Shown in pieces: positions 1 to 9,470 of a stretch of 64,000 nt of DNA (the first letter of the stretch is position 1; the number at the start of each line of letters is the position of its first letter). The position numbers and the translations under genes were made by a program. Under the pieces are notes generated by a model, which saw only the letters and a program-made list of their open reading frames with translations, was not told the origin of the DNA and searched no databases. This DNA comes from Micromonospora olivasterospora (lineage in GTDB: Bacteria > Actinomycetota > Actinomycetes > Mycobacteriales > Micromonosporaceae). The stretch is from NCBI RefSeq assembly GCF_007830265.1, contig NZ_VLKE01000001.1:2108001-2172000 (forward strand), written 5' to 3'.

Positions 1-1
1 C

Positions 2-823
2 GGGCTGGGCGGGGAGACCGGCGACCTGGTCAAGGCGGTCGCCGCGGCGTGGGCCGGCCCGGCCGCGCCCGCCGTCCGGCTGCTCCCGCCCGTGCTGCCG
101 TACGCGGAGCTGGACCTGACCGCGTCGGCGGGGCTGGCGCTGCCGATCGGGATCGCCGAGGCCGACCTGCGGCCGGTGGCGCTGGACTTCGCCGCCGAGC
201 CGCACCTGTTGGTCTTCGGCGACGCCGAGTGTGGCAAGTCGTCGTTCCTGCGGGCACTGGCCACCACCATCGTCGGCCGGTTCACGCCCAAGCAGGCCCG
301 GGTGATCCTGGTGGACTACCGGCGCAGCCTGCTCGGTGCCGTCGAGACGGACCACCAGATCGGGTACGGCATCGACGCCGCCCACACCACCGCCCTGGCC
401 GAGTCGGCCGCCGGGTACATGCAACTCCGGCTCCCCGGCGGGGACATCACGCCGGCGCAACTGCGGGAGCGGTCCTGGTGGTCGGGGCCGGAGCTGTTCG
501 TGCTGGTCGACGACTACGACCTGGTCGCCAGCGCCCCGGTCAACCCGCTGCGGGCGCTGGAGGAGTACCTGCCCCAGGCCCGGGACATCGGGCTACACCT
601 GGTGCTGGCCCGGCGGGCCGGCGGCGCCACCCGCGGGTACGACCAGTTCCTGCAGCGGCTCAAGGAGCTGTCCACGCCGGGGCTGGTGATGGCCGGCAGC
701 CCCGAGGAGGGGCCGCTGGTCGGCCAGGTCCGGCCCGGCGCGCTGCCCCCGGGCCGGGCCCGGCTGGTGACCCGGCGCGAGGGCGTACGGCTGGTACAGC
801 TCGCGTACCTTCCTCCGCAGTAG
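2..823 (+). CDS. eccC: Type VII secretion ATPase EccC, C-terminal part (partial)
   Basis: The frame is open from the left edge and ends at TAG 821-823, so only the last 273 residues are present. They form the final FtsK/SpoIIIE-type ATPase module of EccC, the motor of ESX/type VII secretion at the inner membrane. A Walker A-like loop GDAECGKSS follows a strand typical of this module, and a Walker B-like LFVLVDDYDLV lies about 95 residues later. The tail (ARDIGLHLVLARR, then PPGRARLV) matches the conserved end of EccC proteins. A mycosin gene follows 74 bp downstream on the same strand, which supports an ESX locus extending leftwards. The Walker A is slightly degenerate, as is usual in the third ATPase domain of EccC. 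Confidence 0.88.
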   Translation, partial: GLGGETGDLVKAVAAAWAGPAAPAVRLLPPVLPYAELDLTASAGLALPIGIAEADLRPVALDFAAEPHLLVFGDAECGKSSFLRALATTIVGRFTPKQARVILVDYRRSLLGAVETDHQIGYGIDAAHTTALAESAAGYMQLRLPGGDITPAQLRERSWWSGPELFVLVDDYDLVASAPVNPLRALEEYLPQARDIGLHLVLARRAGGATRGYDQFLQRLKELSTPGLVMAGSPEEGPLVGQVRPGALPPGRARLVTRREGVRLVQLAYLPPQ

Positions 824-897
824 ACGTTGTCCCCGGTTCGCCCCGTGGCGGACGGGAAAACCGGTAATCTCCGAGCAGCATGTGTCGGTGGTGAGGA

Positions 898-2261
898 ATG
901 GCTGGGGATGTGACTGGGGTTCGGCGCGGCCGCCCGCCGACGGGGCGGCGGTTCACCGGCCGGGCACTGCTCGGCGCGACGGTGGTCGCGGTGTCGGTCG
1001 CCGGTTCGGTGCCGCCGCCGGTCCATGCCGCCGCGCCCCGCCCCGCCGACCGCGCGCCGGTCGCCGCGGCGCCGGCGCTGTCGGCGCTGCCGGCATCCTG
1101 GTGGGCCGCGCCGGTCGACACGACGGCCCGCGCCGACGAGATCCGCGACGAGCAGTGGCAGCTCGACGAGCTGCGGGCGGCGACCGCCTGGCAGCACTCG
1201 ACCGGGCGCGGTGTCACGGTTGCCGTGATCGACTCCGGAGTGGACGGCTCGCACCCGGACCTCGCCGGCCAGGTGCTGCCCGGCATCGACCTGGTCGGCG
1301 GCGGCGAGGGGGCCGACCCGGTCGGGCACGGCACCACCGTGGCCGGCCTGATCGCCGGGCGCCGCGACGACAAGCGGGGCGTGGTCGGGCTAGCCCCGGA
1401 CGCCAGGATCCTGCCGGTGCGCGTCCTCGACGACGAGAACCGGTACGACGACGCGATCATCGTCGCCAAGGGCGTGCGCTGGGCGGTCGACAACGGCGCC
1501 CGGGTGATCAACCTGTCCCTCGGCGGCAGCGGCGACAGCCCCGCCCTGGCGGCCGCGCTGGACTACGCGTTCGCCCGCGACGTGGTGGTTGTCGCCTGCA
1601 CCGGCAACCTGGCCACCTCCTCCGACGCCCGGGTCTGGTACCCGGCGCGCGAGCCGGGCGTCATCGCGGTCGCCGGCCTGGAGCGCGCCAGCGACGACCT
1701 CTGGCTCGGCTCGGTCACGGGTCGGGCCACCGTCCTCACCGCCCCGGCGACCGGCCTGGTCGGCGCCCGGCCCGGCGGATACTGGCGGGTGCAGGGCACC
1801 AGCTTCGCGTCCCCGCTGGTCGCCGCGACGGCCGCCCTGGTCCGGGCGCGCTGGCCGCAGTTGTCGGCCGGCGAGGTGGTCAACCGCCTGATCAGCACCG
1901 CCCGTGACCTCGGCCCCGCCGGCCGCGACGACAGCTTCGGGTACGGGCTGGTCGACCCGGTCGCCGCGCTCACCACCGACGTGCCGGCCGTGGGGCGCAA
2001 CCCCCTCGACGACCAGTCCTCCCCCGGCGTGGTCGGCTTCGGCCCGGCCCCCGGCACCGCCCCGGACGGCCGGCTGGCCGGCGCGGGCAGCCCGCCCCCG
2101 ACCTGGCCGCCGCTGGGCAGCACACCGGCTGGACGGCGCGGCCGGCCGGCGGCGGGCACGACTCCGGCCGGGAACGGCTGTGGGCGGGGACGGTGTTCTT
2201 CGTCGCCGTCCTCACCGGGACCGCGCTGATGGTTCGGCGCCTGCGTCGGTGGGGCCACTGA
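898..2261 (+). CDS. mycP: Mycosin (MycP), ESX-associated subtilisin-like protease, frameshifted at the 3' end
   Basis: This is an S8 serine protease anchored outside the membrane, a core partner of type VII secretion. A signal peptide covers about residues 20-45. The catalytic triad is visible as D112 (VIDSGV), H144 (GHGTT) and S302 (GTSFASP). The uninterrupted frame ends at 2229 with a basic, low-complexity tail. The family's expected C-terminal anchor, WAGTVFFVAVLTGTALMV followed by RRLRRWGH, is encoded in another frame and stops at TGA 2259-2261. Restoring one base between about 2040 and 2120 (for example in the C run near 2095) joins the two parts into a 454-residue protein. I therefore annotate to 2261 and consider the frameshift most likely a sequence error. 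It lies directly downstream of eccC. Confidence 0.88.
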
Positions 2262-2329
2262 CCGGCCCCCGTCGGCCCCGTCGCAGCCGCCCGGCCTGAT
2301 CGGGTGCTGGGCGGGGTAGGGATGGGGGC

Positions 2330-3142
2330 ATGAACGAATCAGGTCGCCGCGTCGAGGTGTCGACACGCCCGTCGTGGCCGGCCCGCCGGCTCGACCCCGA
2401 CGCGTCCCTGGGGCTGCGGCTCACGCTCGCCGCCAGCGCGGCCTTCCTCATCCTGGTGCCGTTCGCCCTGCTCGCCGTGCTGGTGGTCGGATCCTGGCCG
2501 CCGCTGCACCGGCTGGACGCCGCGGTGACGCACGCCCTGCACGGGTACGCCCTCGGCCATCCGGCGTGGGTGCGCTTCATGACCGTGTGGACGAACGTCT
2601 TCGGCCCCGGCCCGCTGCGGCTGGCCACACTCGCGGTGGTGGTCTGGCTGTTCCACCGGGGCGCGCGACGGCTGGCCGGGTGGGTGGTCACCACGATGGT
2701 CGTCGGTGGCCTGCTCGGGCCGCTGCTCAAGCTGCTGGTCGGCCGCCACCGGCCGGATCTGCTCGACCCGGTGGCCTCGGCCGCCGGCTACGCGTTCCCC
2801 TCCGGGCACGCGCTGAACGCCACCCTGGCCGCCGGGGTGCTGCTGCTGGTCCTCCTCCCGTACACCCGGGGGCGCCCCGCCTCGCGGCGGGCGCTGTGGG
2901 CCGGTACCGTGCTGCTCGCGGGGCTGACCGGGCTGAGCCGGGTGGCGCTGGGCGTGCACTGGACCAGCGACGTGGTCGGCGGCTGGCTGCTCGGCGCGGC
3001 GACCGTGGCCGCGACGGCCGCGGCCTTCCGCACCTGGCGGGCCCGGACGGGCCGGCGGCCGGGGCACCTGGTCACGGAGGGCGTCGAGCCCGAACTGGCC
3101 GACCGGGGCGAGCCGCACCGGCCGGACGACGGCCGAGCGTAG
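2330..3142 (+). CDS. PAP2 superfamily membrane phosphatase
   Basis: A 270-residue integral membrane protein with the three PAP2 signature motifs: KLLVGRHRP (motif 1), PSGH (motif 2), and SRVALGVHWTSDVVGG (motif 3 with its His and Asp). Five or six hydrophobic segments surround them. Family members dephosphorylate lipid phosphates such as phosphatidic acid or undecaprenyl pyrophosphate; which substrate applies here cannot be read from sequence. The basic and Pro/Arg-rich C-terminal tail is cytoplasmic or periplasmic and unassigned. A second PAP2 gene starts 31 bp downstream, so the two may be cotranscribed. The ATG at 2330 is preceded by a GGGG-rich stretch that could act as a weak ribosome binding site. 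Confidence 0.85.
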   Translation: MNESGRRVEVSTRPSWPARRLDPDASLGLRLTLAASAAFLILVPFALLAVLVVGSWPPLHRLDAAVTHALHGYALGHPAWVRFMTVWTNVFGPGPLRLATLAVVVWLFHRGARRLAGWVVTTMVVGGLLGPLLKLLVGRHRPDLLDPVASAAGYAFPSGHALNATLAAGVLLLVLLPYTRGRPASRRALWAGTVLLAGLTGLSRVALGVHWTSDVVGGWLLGAATVAATAAAFRTWRARTGRRPGHLVTEGVEPELADRGEPHRPDDGRA

Positions 3143-3172
3143 CTCGGCGCGGGCCGGGGTAATGGGCGGGCC

Positions 3173-3898
3173 ATGTCCGATTTCACGGTTGGGGCGCTGC
3201 GGCGGGTGGTGCTGCCGGTGGCTCTGCTGCTGTCGGCCATGGTGCTGCTGGGGGTCCTCGTCACCCGGGTGCTCGACCGGACGTGGCCGTTCACGGTGGA
3301 GGACGCGGTCAACCGCGAGCTGGCCGCCGACCGGACCGAGGGCTGGAACAACGTCTCGCTGGTGTTCAGCACCCTGGCCAGCACGCAGCTGATCGTCGTG
3401 GTCACCGTGCTGGTGGCCCTGGTGCTCTATCTGGTGCTGCGCCGCTGGCGGGAGCCCGTCTTCCTGTGCGCGGCGGTCAGCGCCCAGGCGCTGGTCTTCC
3501 TGTTGACCACGCTCGCCATCGACCGGCGTCGCCCGGCGGTCGAGCACATGGACGTCTCCCCGCCCACCTCCAGCTTCCCGTCCGGACACACGTCGGCGGC
3601 GGTGGCGCTCTACGTCGGCATCGCGGTGCTGCTCGCGGCTCGGGCGAGGGGCACCCGGGCGAAGGTCGCCTGGTGGTCCTTCCTGCTGCTGGTGCCGGTC
3701 GGCGTCGCGCTCACCCGGATGTACCGGGGCATGCACCACCCGAGCGACGTGGTCGCGTCGTTCCTCAACGGCGGCACCTGCGTGGTGATCATGGCGCGGG
3801 CCGTGCTGGACCGCGGGGTGCGGTGGGGGCGGCAGAAGCTGGCCACCGTCACGGGCCAGGCCGATGCAGCGGCCCGCGCCACCACTCCCGCCTCCTGA
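3173..3898 (+). CDS. PAP2 superfamily membrane phosphatase, second copy
   Basis: This 241-residue polytopic membrane protein belongs to the same superfamily as its upstream neighbour but is quite divergent from it. Motif 2 (SFPSGHTSAA) and motif 3 (TRMYRGMHHPSDV) are intact, with their His and Asp residues. Motif 1 reads LAIDRRRP, so the usual Lys seven residues before the Arg is replaced by Thr. The enzyme could be active with altered phosphate binding, or specialised. About six hydrophobic segments are present. It converges with the marP-like gene on the other strand, only 18 bp away. Confidence 0.8.
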   Translation: MSDFTVGALRRVVLPVALLLSAMVLLGVLVTRVLDRTWPFTVEDAVNRELAADRTEGWNNVSLVFSTLASTQLIVVVTVLVALVLYLVLRRWREPVFLCAAVSAQALVFLLTTLAIDRRRPAVEHMDVSPPTSSFPSGHTSAAVALYVGIAVLLAARARGTRAKVAWWSFLLLVPVGVALTRMYRGMHHPSDVVASFLNGGTCVVIMARAVLDRGVRWGRQKLATVTGQADAAARATTPAS

Positions 3899-3916
3899 AC
3901 CCGGCTCGGGGGTCGG

Positions 3917-5095
3917 TCAGGTGCACTTGCCGGTGCCGACGGCGCGGGTCCGCTCGGCGCCGGCGAGGGCCACCGGACGGGCCTCGGCGGCGGTCACCGC
4001 GAAGCCCGTGTGCGGGTCGTCCGCCGCCGCCGCGAAGATCACCCCGAGCACCAGCCCGTTCGAGGAGAGCAGCGGGCCACCGGAGTTGCCGCTGCGGACC
4101 CACGCCCGGATCGTGTAGATCTCCCGGGTGACGTCACCGGAGGAGTAGATGTCCGGTCCGGTGATCCGGTCGACGTCCCGGACCCGGGCCGACTGCGCGT
4201 TGTACGGACCGTCCAGCGGGAAGCCCAGCACGATCGCGTCCGCCCCGCTGCTCGCGTTGCCGGCGGCGAAGCGCAGCGACGGGCCGGGCAGCCCCGGCAC
4301 CCGGAGCACGGCGAGGTCGCGGTCCGGGTCGTAGACCACCACGTCGCCGTCGTACCGGTCGCCGTCGAGTTCCACCGACACCGAGCGGGTGCCGGCGACG
4401 ACGTGCGCGTTGGTCATCACCCGGTCGTCGGCGTACACGAAGCCGGAGCCCTCGATGCGGCGCGCGCAGCTCGGCGCGGAGCCCAGCACCTTGACGACCG
4501 AGCTCCGGCCGTTGGCCACCACCTCCGAGCCGGCGAGCGCCGGGTCCGGCGGGTCGACCTGCCGGGCGCGGGTCGGCGCGAGGTCGCCGAAGACGTCGGG
4601 GAAGCCGTTGGTGTCGACGGTGTCCCGCAGCGCGTTCGAGAGCTGTTTGGCCCGCTCGGGCATCACCTCGTCGACCACGGTCAGCAGGGCGCTGTTGCGC
4701 ACCGAGGCGGCGAGCCAGGGCAGCGACGACGAACCGAGCGGCACCACCACCAGCCAGGCGGCCAGCAGGACGGCGACCGCCGAGACGAACACTCCGCCCA
4801 CGTCGTCGGCGTGTCTGCCGATCTCACTGGTGATCGTCTTTCGCAGATGGGAGCCGACCCAGCCGGCCAGCGCCTGCCCCACCACCGCGAGCCCGAAGAC
4901 GGCGGCCAGGGAGACCAGCACGCGCGTGCCGGGTTCGGCGAACTGCCGGGCCAGCAGCGGTCCGGTCTGGAGGCCCACGAGGACGCCCAGGAAGAAACCG
5001 GACAACGACAGCAGCCCGACCACGAAGCCCTGGTGGTATCCGCTGATCGCGAACACGAGCATGAGCAGGAGCAGGACGACATCCACGGCGGACAC
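3917..5095 (-). CDS. marP: MarP-type membrane serine protease (CvpA-like domain plus trypsin fold)
   Basis: A 392-residue protein. Residues 1-165 carry about four transmembrane segments resembling colicin V production protein; residues 185-392 are a periplasmic chymotrypsin-fold protease. The catalytic triad is H231 (TNAHVV), D260 (DRDLAVL) and S338 (SGNSGGP). Two cysteines, C210 and C391, sit where the regulatory disulfide of M. tuberculosis MarP (Rv3671c) lies; in that protein the protease supports pH homeostasis in acid. The gene heads a mycobacterium-like run of Nudix, thioredoxin and endonuclease III genes. The next gene upstream on this strand (Nudix) ends 55 bp before this start, so they may be cotranscribed. 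Confidence 0.93.
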   Translation of the reverse strand: MSAVDVVLLLLMLVFAISGYHQGFVVGLLSLSGFFLGVLVGLQTGPLLARQFAEPGTRVLVSLAAVFGLAVVGQALAGWVGSHLRKTITSEIGRHADDVGGVFVSAVAVLLAAWLVVVPLGSSSLPWLAASVRNSALLTVVDEVMPERAKQLSNALRDTVDTNGFPDVFGDLAPTRARQVDPPDPALAGSEVVANGRSSVVKVLGSAPSCARRIEGSGFVYADDRVMTNAHVVAGTRSVSVELDGDRYDGDVVVYDPDRDLAVLRVPGLPGPSLRFAAGNASSGADAIVLGFPLDGPYNAQSARVRDVDRITGPDIYSSGDVTREIYTIRAWVRSGNSGGPLLSSNGLVLGVIFAAAADDPHTGFAVTAAEARPVALAGAERTRAVGTGKCT

Positions 5096-5150
5096 GGGTC
5101 AAGGGTACGGGCAGAGCGCACGGCTGACCGTCGGTCGCGGAACGTGACGG

Positions 5151-5849
5151 TCAGGTCAGCGGGCCGGCCATCTCGTCGACGGCGTCCGTGCCGGCCGACG
5201 GCGCTGGGGCGGCCCCGGTCGGCGGCAGGTCGACGACGCGGTCGCGCGGCCACGGGCGGGCCCAGCCGCCCATCTCCAGCAGGGTGGAGAGCACCCCGGC
5301 GGTGAAGCCCCAGACCAGCATGCCCCGGACGGAGAAGGCCGGGCCGATCCAGCCGCTCGGGTGGCGTACCCGCATCCGGTTGTCCGGGTCGACCAGCTCG
5401 TCGATCGGCAGGCGGGCGACGTGCGCGACCTCGGCCGGCTCCCGGGGGCGCACCGGGTGCGGCCGGTGCCACCAGCCGAGCACCGGGGTCACCACGAAGT
5501 CGCTGACCGGGATCCACAGCTTCGGCAGCTCGGCGAGCACGGTCACGCTGGCCGGGTCGAGGTCGACCTCCTCGTTCGCCTCGCGCAGCGCGGTGGCGGC
5601 GGCGTCGGCGTCGCCCGGGTCCGCCGCCCCGCCGGGGAACGCCGGCTGCCCGGCGTGGTTGCGCAGGGTGGCGGCGCGCTGCAGGATCAGCACGTCCGGG
5701 CCGGCCCCCGCCTCCTCGCCGAGCAGAACCAGCACGGCGCTCTCCCGCCCGCCGCTGGCCGGGGTGGCGATGCGGGTGAAGTCCTCGGCACGGGCGGTGC
5801 CGAGCCGGGCCAGCAGCGGGTCCAGCCACGGCGGCGGCCGACGGCTCAA
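5151..5849 (-). CDS. Nudix hydrolase, CoA pyrophosphatase-like
   Basis: A 232-residue Nudix protein. The Nudix box is FPGGAADPGD followed by ATALREANEEVDL, where the REANEEV Glu residues bind the metal; the spacing and GG start match the CoA pyrophosphatase subfamily (NudL/YeaB type, formerly UPF0035), which trims CoA and its derivatives. I chose TTG at 5849 because it overlaps the stop of the upstream thioredoxin gene (TTGA), implying translational coupling; a longer reading has only low-complexity Arg-rich sequence. The ortholog position next to marP and nth matches Rv3672c of M. tuberculosis. Substrate assignment is by family, not by experiment. Confidence 0.87.
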   Translation of the reverse strand: MSRRPPPWLDPLLARLGTARAEDFTRIATPASGGRESAVLVLLGEEAGAGPDVLILQRAATLRNHAGQPAFPGGAADPGDADAAATALREANEEVDLDPASVTVLAELPKLWIPVSDFVVTPVLGWWHRPHPVRPREPAEVAHVARLPIDELVDPDNRMRVRHPSGWIGPAFSVRGMLVWGFTAGVLSTLLEMGGWARPWPRDRVVDLPPTGAAPAPSAGTDAVDEMAGPLT

Positions 5850-6586
5850 GATCCCACCGCCACGCCCAGGTGCTCGCGGACGAGGGCGGCCAGGCGAGCG
5901 TCGTCCAGCGCGCCCGAGGTGTCCACGTGCCGGATCCGCCCGTCGCCGTCGACCAGCACGGTCAGCGGGACGGCGTTGCGTTCGAGCCCGCGCCGCAGGC
6001 TCTCCCCCTGGTCGAACAGGACCGGGAAGCGGATGCCGAAGTCCTCGCCGATCGACTGGGCGGCGTCCCGGGTGTCGCGGGTGTTCACGCCGATCACCTG
6101 GAGGCGCCCTGCCGCGCGCTCGCTGAGCCGCTGGAACGCGGGCAGCTCCTTGCGGCAGGGCGGGCACCAGGACGCCCAGAGGTTGATCACCGCCGGCCCC
6201 CGGATGTCGCGCAGCGCGACCGGCTCTCCGCCGGTGAAGCATGGCAGCGCCAGCTCGGGCAGCATCGCGCCGGCCGGCGCGGCGCCGGACGCCGTCCCGG
6301 CCGGACCGGGCGCGTCCGAACCCGCGGGCGCGGCCGAAGCGGAACCCGCGGGCGCGGCCGAAGCGGAACCCGCGGGCGCGGCCGAAGCGGAACCCGCGGG
6401 CGCGGCCGAAGCGGATCCTGCGGGCGCGGCCGAGGCCGGCGGCGCGGTCAGGTCCGCGCAGGGGCCGAACGGCGACGGCCGGGTGTTCTTCCGGGCCGCG
6501 CTGGGCGACGGCTCCTCCGCGGTGGCGGTGCAGGCGGCGGCGAGCAGGGCCACCGGCAGGAGCAGTGCGGCGAGGCGACGCTTCAC
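5846..6586 (-). CDS. TlpA/ResA-like thioredoxin-fold lipoprotein
   Basis: A 246-residue exported lipoprotein. The N-terminus has a basic start, a hydrophobic stretch and a lipobox ending LLAAAC. A linker with five near-identical AAPAGSAS units (24-bp DNA repeats, 6315-6434) follows. The thioredoxin domain contains the redox motif [10 protein letters not shown] and the cis-Pro region AVPLTVLV. Such proteins reduce periplasmic disulfides, for example during cytochrome c maturation. The GTG start at 6586 has a GGAGG site seven bases upstream and overlaps the nth stop as GTGA. Position matches Rv3673c in mycobacteria. The repeat number may vary between strains. Confidence 0.88.
   Translation of the reverse strand: MKRRLAALLLPVALLAAACTATAEEPSPSAARKNTRPSPFGPCADLTAPPASAAPAGSASAAPAGSASAAPAGSASAAPAGSASAAPAGSDAPGPAGTASGAAPAGAMLPELALPCFTGGEPVALRDIRGPAVINLWASWCPPCRKELPAFQRLSERAAGRLQVIGVNTRDTRDAAQSIGEDFGIRFPVLFDQGESLRRGLERNAVPLTVLVDGDGRIRHVDTSGALDDARLAALVREHLGVAVGS
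6315..6434. repeat. 24-bp in-frame tandem repeat (five copies) in the thioredoxin lipoprotein
   Basis: Five copies of a 24-bp unit lie head to tail; the three central ones are identical and the outer two differ by one to three bases. Being a multiple of three it lengthens the Ala/Pro/Ser-rich linker between lipid anchor and thioredoxin domain by eight residues per copy without changing frame. Confidence 0.95.
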
Positions 6587-7371
6587 GGCACCTCCGCCAG
6601 GATCGCCTGCTGCGGCACGAGCGCCGGGTCGACGCCCGCGGCCGCGGCCAGGTCGCGGGCCCGGGGGCCCTTGAGCAGCTTCGCGGCCACAGCCGCCTCG
6701 GTCGGCCCGGTCCCGTACGACGGGCAGAGCTTCGCCAGCGTGCACGCGCCGCAGGCCGGCTTGCGGGCGTGGCAGACCCGCCGGCCGTGGAAGATGATCC
6801 GGTGCGACAGCATCGTCCAGTCGCGCTTCGGGAACATCGCGCCGACCGCGTGCTCGATCTTGACCGGGTCGGTCTCGGCGGTCAGCCGCCAGCGGTGCAC
6901 GAGCCGCTGGAAGTGGGTGTCGACGGTGATGCCGGGGACGTCGAAGGCGTTGCCGAGGATGACGTTGGCGGTCTTGCGGCCGATCCCGGGCAGCGTCACC
7001 AGGTCGACCAGCTTCCCCGGCACCCGCCCGTCGTACCGCTCGACGAGCGCCTGGCCCAGCCTGATCAGCGAGTTGGTCTTGTTCCGGTAGAAGCCGGTCG
7101 GCCGGATCAGCTCCTCCAGCTCCGCCCGGTCCGCCCCCGCGTAGTCCGCCGCCGTCGGGTAGCGGGCGAACAGCTTCGGGGTGACCTCGTTGACCTTCTT
7201 GTCAGTGCACTGCGCGGAGAGGATCGTGGCGACGGCCAGCTCCAGCGGGCTGGAGTGGTCGAGTTCACAGTGCGCGTCCGGGTGGGTCTCGGCCAGCACC
7301 CGGCCGACCTTCCGCGCGCGTCGGGTGCGCCCGAGGTCGGTCTCGGTGGCTCGGGAGGGACTGGTGGTCAC
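6583..7371 (-). CDS. nth: Endonuclease III (base-excision repair DNA glycosylase/AP lyase)
   Basis: This 262-residue protein removes oxidised pyrimidines and cleaves abasic sites. The helix-hairpin-helix [10 protein letters not shown] carries the catalytic Lys, and VDTHFQR carries the catalytic Asp. The C-terminal iron-sulphur ligands are complete with spacing C-X6-C-X2-C-X5-C ([18 protein letters not shown]). I chose GTG 7371 ([10 protein letters not shown]) because upstream codons lie in a GC palindrome with no coding character. The stop overlaps the downstream lipoprotein start by four bases. Matches Rv3674c in the conserved marP neighbourhood. Confidence 0.95.
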   Translation of the reverse strand: MTTSPSRATETDLGRTRRARKVGRVLAETHPDAHCELDHSSPLELAVATILSAQCTDKKVNEVTPKLFARYPTAADYAGADRAELEELIRPTGFYRNKTNSLIRLGQALVERYDGRVPGKLVDLVTLPGIGRKTANVILGNAFDVPGITVDTHFQRLVHRWRLTAETDPVKIEHAVGAMFPKRDWTMLSHRIIFHGRRVCHARKPACGACTLAKLCPSYGTGPTEAAVAAKLLKGPRARDLAAAAGVDPALVPQQAILAEVP

Positions 7372-7388
7372 GACGGCCAGCCTACGTC

Positions 7389-7424
7389 GGCCGGCCCGTG
7401 GGCCGGCCGGCCCGTGGGCCGGCC
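7389..7424. terminator. Tandem GC palindromes between the CapA-like gene and nth
   Basis: Two overlapping copies of GGCCCGTGGGCC flanked by GGCC repeats can fold into strong nine-base stems. The position, just after the stop of the minus-strand CapA-like gene, suits a transcription terminator or mRNA-stabilising structure. No U-run follows, so intrinsic termination is uncertain. Confidence 0.45.
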
Positions 7425-7433
7425 GACCCACGC

Positions 7434-8660
7434 CTACCCCTGCGTGATCCGGCCCCGGTCGTCGAAGCGGGCGCCGGTCTCCGGGAAGTCGCTGCGGCCG
7501 AGCTCCCGGACCAGGCCGAGGCCCCGGTCGTCCGGGTCCATGGTCGGCTTGCCGATCGAGTTCATGTACGTCGAGGTGAACGACCCCCCGGCCCAGCTGC
7601 CGTCGGGCTTGAGCGACACCTTGAGGACGCCGCCCCAGCCGAGCCGGCCGTTACCGCTCAGCTGGTTGCCGCCGCCGGCGAAGTTGCCGAGGCTGTACGC
7701 GATCAGCCGGCCCTTGTAGAACTCCATGCCGCGCAGCACGTGCGGGCCGTGCCCGACGATCAGGTCCGCCCCAGCGTCGATCATGGCGTGCGAGAACTTC
7801 ATCGGGTCGCCCCGGTTCTCGCCCAGGAACATCTCGGTGCCGGGCCGCACCCGGGTCTTCTCGGCGCCCTCGCCGCCCATGTGCACCTGCACGACGACGA
7901 TGTCCGCCATCGTGGCCGCCTTCTTGATCACTTCCTGGGCGGAAGCGATGTCGACGAGGCTGTTCGACCAGACGTACGACGAGAAGCCCGCCACCGCGAC
8001 CTTGACGCCCTCGACCTCGACGACCGTGATCTGGTCGGGCGCGCCGGTGTGCCGCAGGTCGTACTTCTCCAGCGCGCGCTGGGTGTTCTGGTAGCCCTTC
8101 GGCCCGTAGTCGTAGCCGTGGTTGTTGGCCTGGTTGAGCAGCATGAAGCCGGCGTCGCGCAGGTGGGCGGCGTACTCCGGCGGGGCCCGGAACTGGAAGC
8201 AGCGGGTCGAGTTGGCGCCGCACTTGCCGGTGCCGGTGTCGACCGTCAGCGGCTCCTCCAGGTTTCCCATCACCAGGTCGGCCTCGAGCGCGTTCTTGAC
8301 GGAGTCGAAGAAGCCCCTGCCCCCGTTGGGCGGGAGCCGGTTCGGGGCGTTTCCCATGATGATGTCGCCGGTGGCCGAGAGCGAGATGCTCTTCGCCTCG
8401 GCCTTCGGCGTGGTCGCGCCGGGGGTCGGGGAGCCGGTGGCGCCCGTCTTGCCGGTGGCGCCGCCCTCCGCCCCCGACTGCCAGACGGGGCCGTCGTCGG
8501 GGCCGGCGCAGCCGGTGGTGAGCAGCGCGGTGAGCAGGACGCCGAGCGCGAGCACGAGGCGGTGGCGCGGGCGGTTTCCGGAGCGGGCGGAAGCGGACAT
8601 CGACCGCGACGCTACCGGCTGGGCGGCGCGTGGACGAGAACCGATCGGTCGGGAATTCAT
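7434..8660 (-). CDS. CapA/PgsA-like metallophosphoesterase-fold lipoprotein
   Basis: A secreted protein of the CapA (poly-gamma-glutamate synthesis) family. Key family features are visible: SATGDIIMG near the start of the domain, [18 protein letters not shown], and [19 protein letters not shown] with YSLGNFAGG. The lipobox is LLTTGC, so it is membrane-anchored outside. Two starts are possible: ATG 8660, overlapping the upstream cbiZ-like stop as ATGA, gives 408 residues and a long leader; ATG 8600 gives 388 residues and a more normal signal length. There is no capsule operon nearby, so a role in polyglutamate synthesis is doubtful; a wall-associated phosphatase is equally possible. Confidence 0.82.
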   Translation of the reverse strand: MNSRPIGSRPRAAQPVASRSMSASARSGNRPRHRLVLALGVLLTALLTTGCAGPDDGPVWQSGAEGGATGKTGATGSPTPGATTPKAEAKSISLSATGDIIMGNAPNRLPPNGGRGFFDSVKNALEADLVMGNLEEPLTVDTGTGKCGANSTRCFQFRAPPEYAAHLRDAGFMLLNQANNHGYDYGPKGYQNTQRALEKYDLRHTGAPDQITVVEVEGVKVAVAGFSSYVWSNSLVDIASAQEVIKKAATMADIVVVQVHMGGEGAEKTRVRPGTEMFLGENRGDPMKFSHAMIDAGADLIVGHGPHVLRGMEFYKGRLIAYSLGNFAGGGNQLSGNGRLGWGGVLKVSLKPDGSWAGGSFTSTYMNSIGKPTMDPDDRGLGLVRELGRSDFPETGARFDDRGRITQG

Positions 8661-9319
8661 CGCGCCCACCGGTCCGACCACGGGACGACGGTGCCGGCCC
8701 CGCCGGCCAGCACGGCGGCGTACACGGCCCGGGCCAGCGGCGCGCCCCAGGTCGAGCGTGGCCCGCCGTACGCCGCCGGCGGACCGTCGGCCGGGCAGAG
8801 GACGGCGACCGCGTCGGTGGGGGTGCCGGTGGCGACCAGGCCCAGCTCACGGATCGCCTGGGCCTTCGCCTCGGTCGCGGTGGCCACGGCGTTGACCAGC
8901 GCCGCGTCGCCGAGCCGGGCGGGCACCTGGACCACGAGGTTGACCGTGCCGACGGGGTACCCGGCCGGCTCGGGCTCGCAGGCGGCGGCCTGCACCGGGG
9001 TGCCCAGCCCGACAGTCGCCCAGACGCGCACGCCGCCGTCGACACGGGCGACCACCTCGGCGACGTCGACCCCGGTCAGCAGGCCGACGCCGGGCCCGTC
9101 CAGGCCCAGCTGGTCGGCCAGTTCGGCCAGGTGCGCGGCCGGGTCGTCCCGGTGGTACGACATCGGCACTGTCGCGTTGACCGCCCAGTTCCGTACGCCG
9201 ATCCCGCCGCCGAGCGGCGCGGAGCTGACCGCGAGCAGCGGCCGGTCGGGGCGCCAGACGAGCAGCGGGACGTCCCGCCCGTCCTCGCGGCGGCTGGTCA
9301 GGATGGGCTCGGTCAGCAC
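8657..9319 (-). CDS. cbiZ: Adenosylcobinamide amidohydrolase, CbiZ family
   Basis: A 220-residue protein matching CbiZ, which cleaves the aminopropanol side chain of cobinamides so that they can be salvaged into cobalamin. Family-typical segments are [37 protein letters not shown] and the strongly conserved [15 protein letters not shown] with [11 protein letters not shown]. It lies between the CapA-like gene (ATGA overlap) and the divergent crp gene. No other cobamide genes are in the window, so a complete salvage route must be encoded elsewhere. Confidence 0.82.
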   Translation of the reverse strand: MLTEPILTSRREDGRDVPLLVWRPDRPLLAVSSAPLGGGIGVRNWAVNATVPMSYHRDDPAAHLAELADQLGLDGPGVGLLTGVDVAEVVARVDGGVRVWATVGLGTPVQAAACEPEPAGYPVGTVNLVVQVPARLGDAALVNAVATATEAKAQAIRELGLVATGTPTDAVAVLCPADGPPAAYGGPRSTWGAPLARAVYAAVLAGGAGTVVPWSDRWAR

Positions 9320-9470
9320 GCGGCCGACCCTATGTCCCGGCCCCTCGGCACGGGCGTGCAGGTCCGGGGGGCGGCGGGGATCAGGGGTGCACTCTGATTA
9401 CCGCTCACGTGCGCCTAGACTGGCCACGCGCGAGGGATCAGCGGACGGCATGCGCAGGCGGAGGTGCGGG

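Noticed and set aside
7398..9470. Very long plus-strand open frame leading into crp
   Set aside because: It is the antisense of nth, capA-like and cbiZ coding regions; the Crp domain begins at 9471 with its own ribosome binding site.
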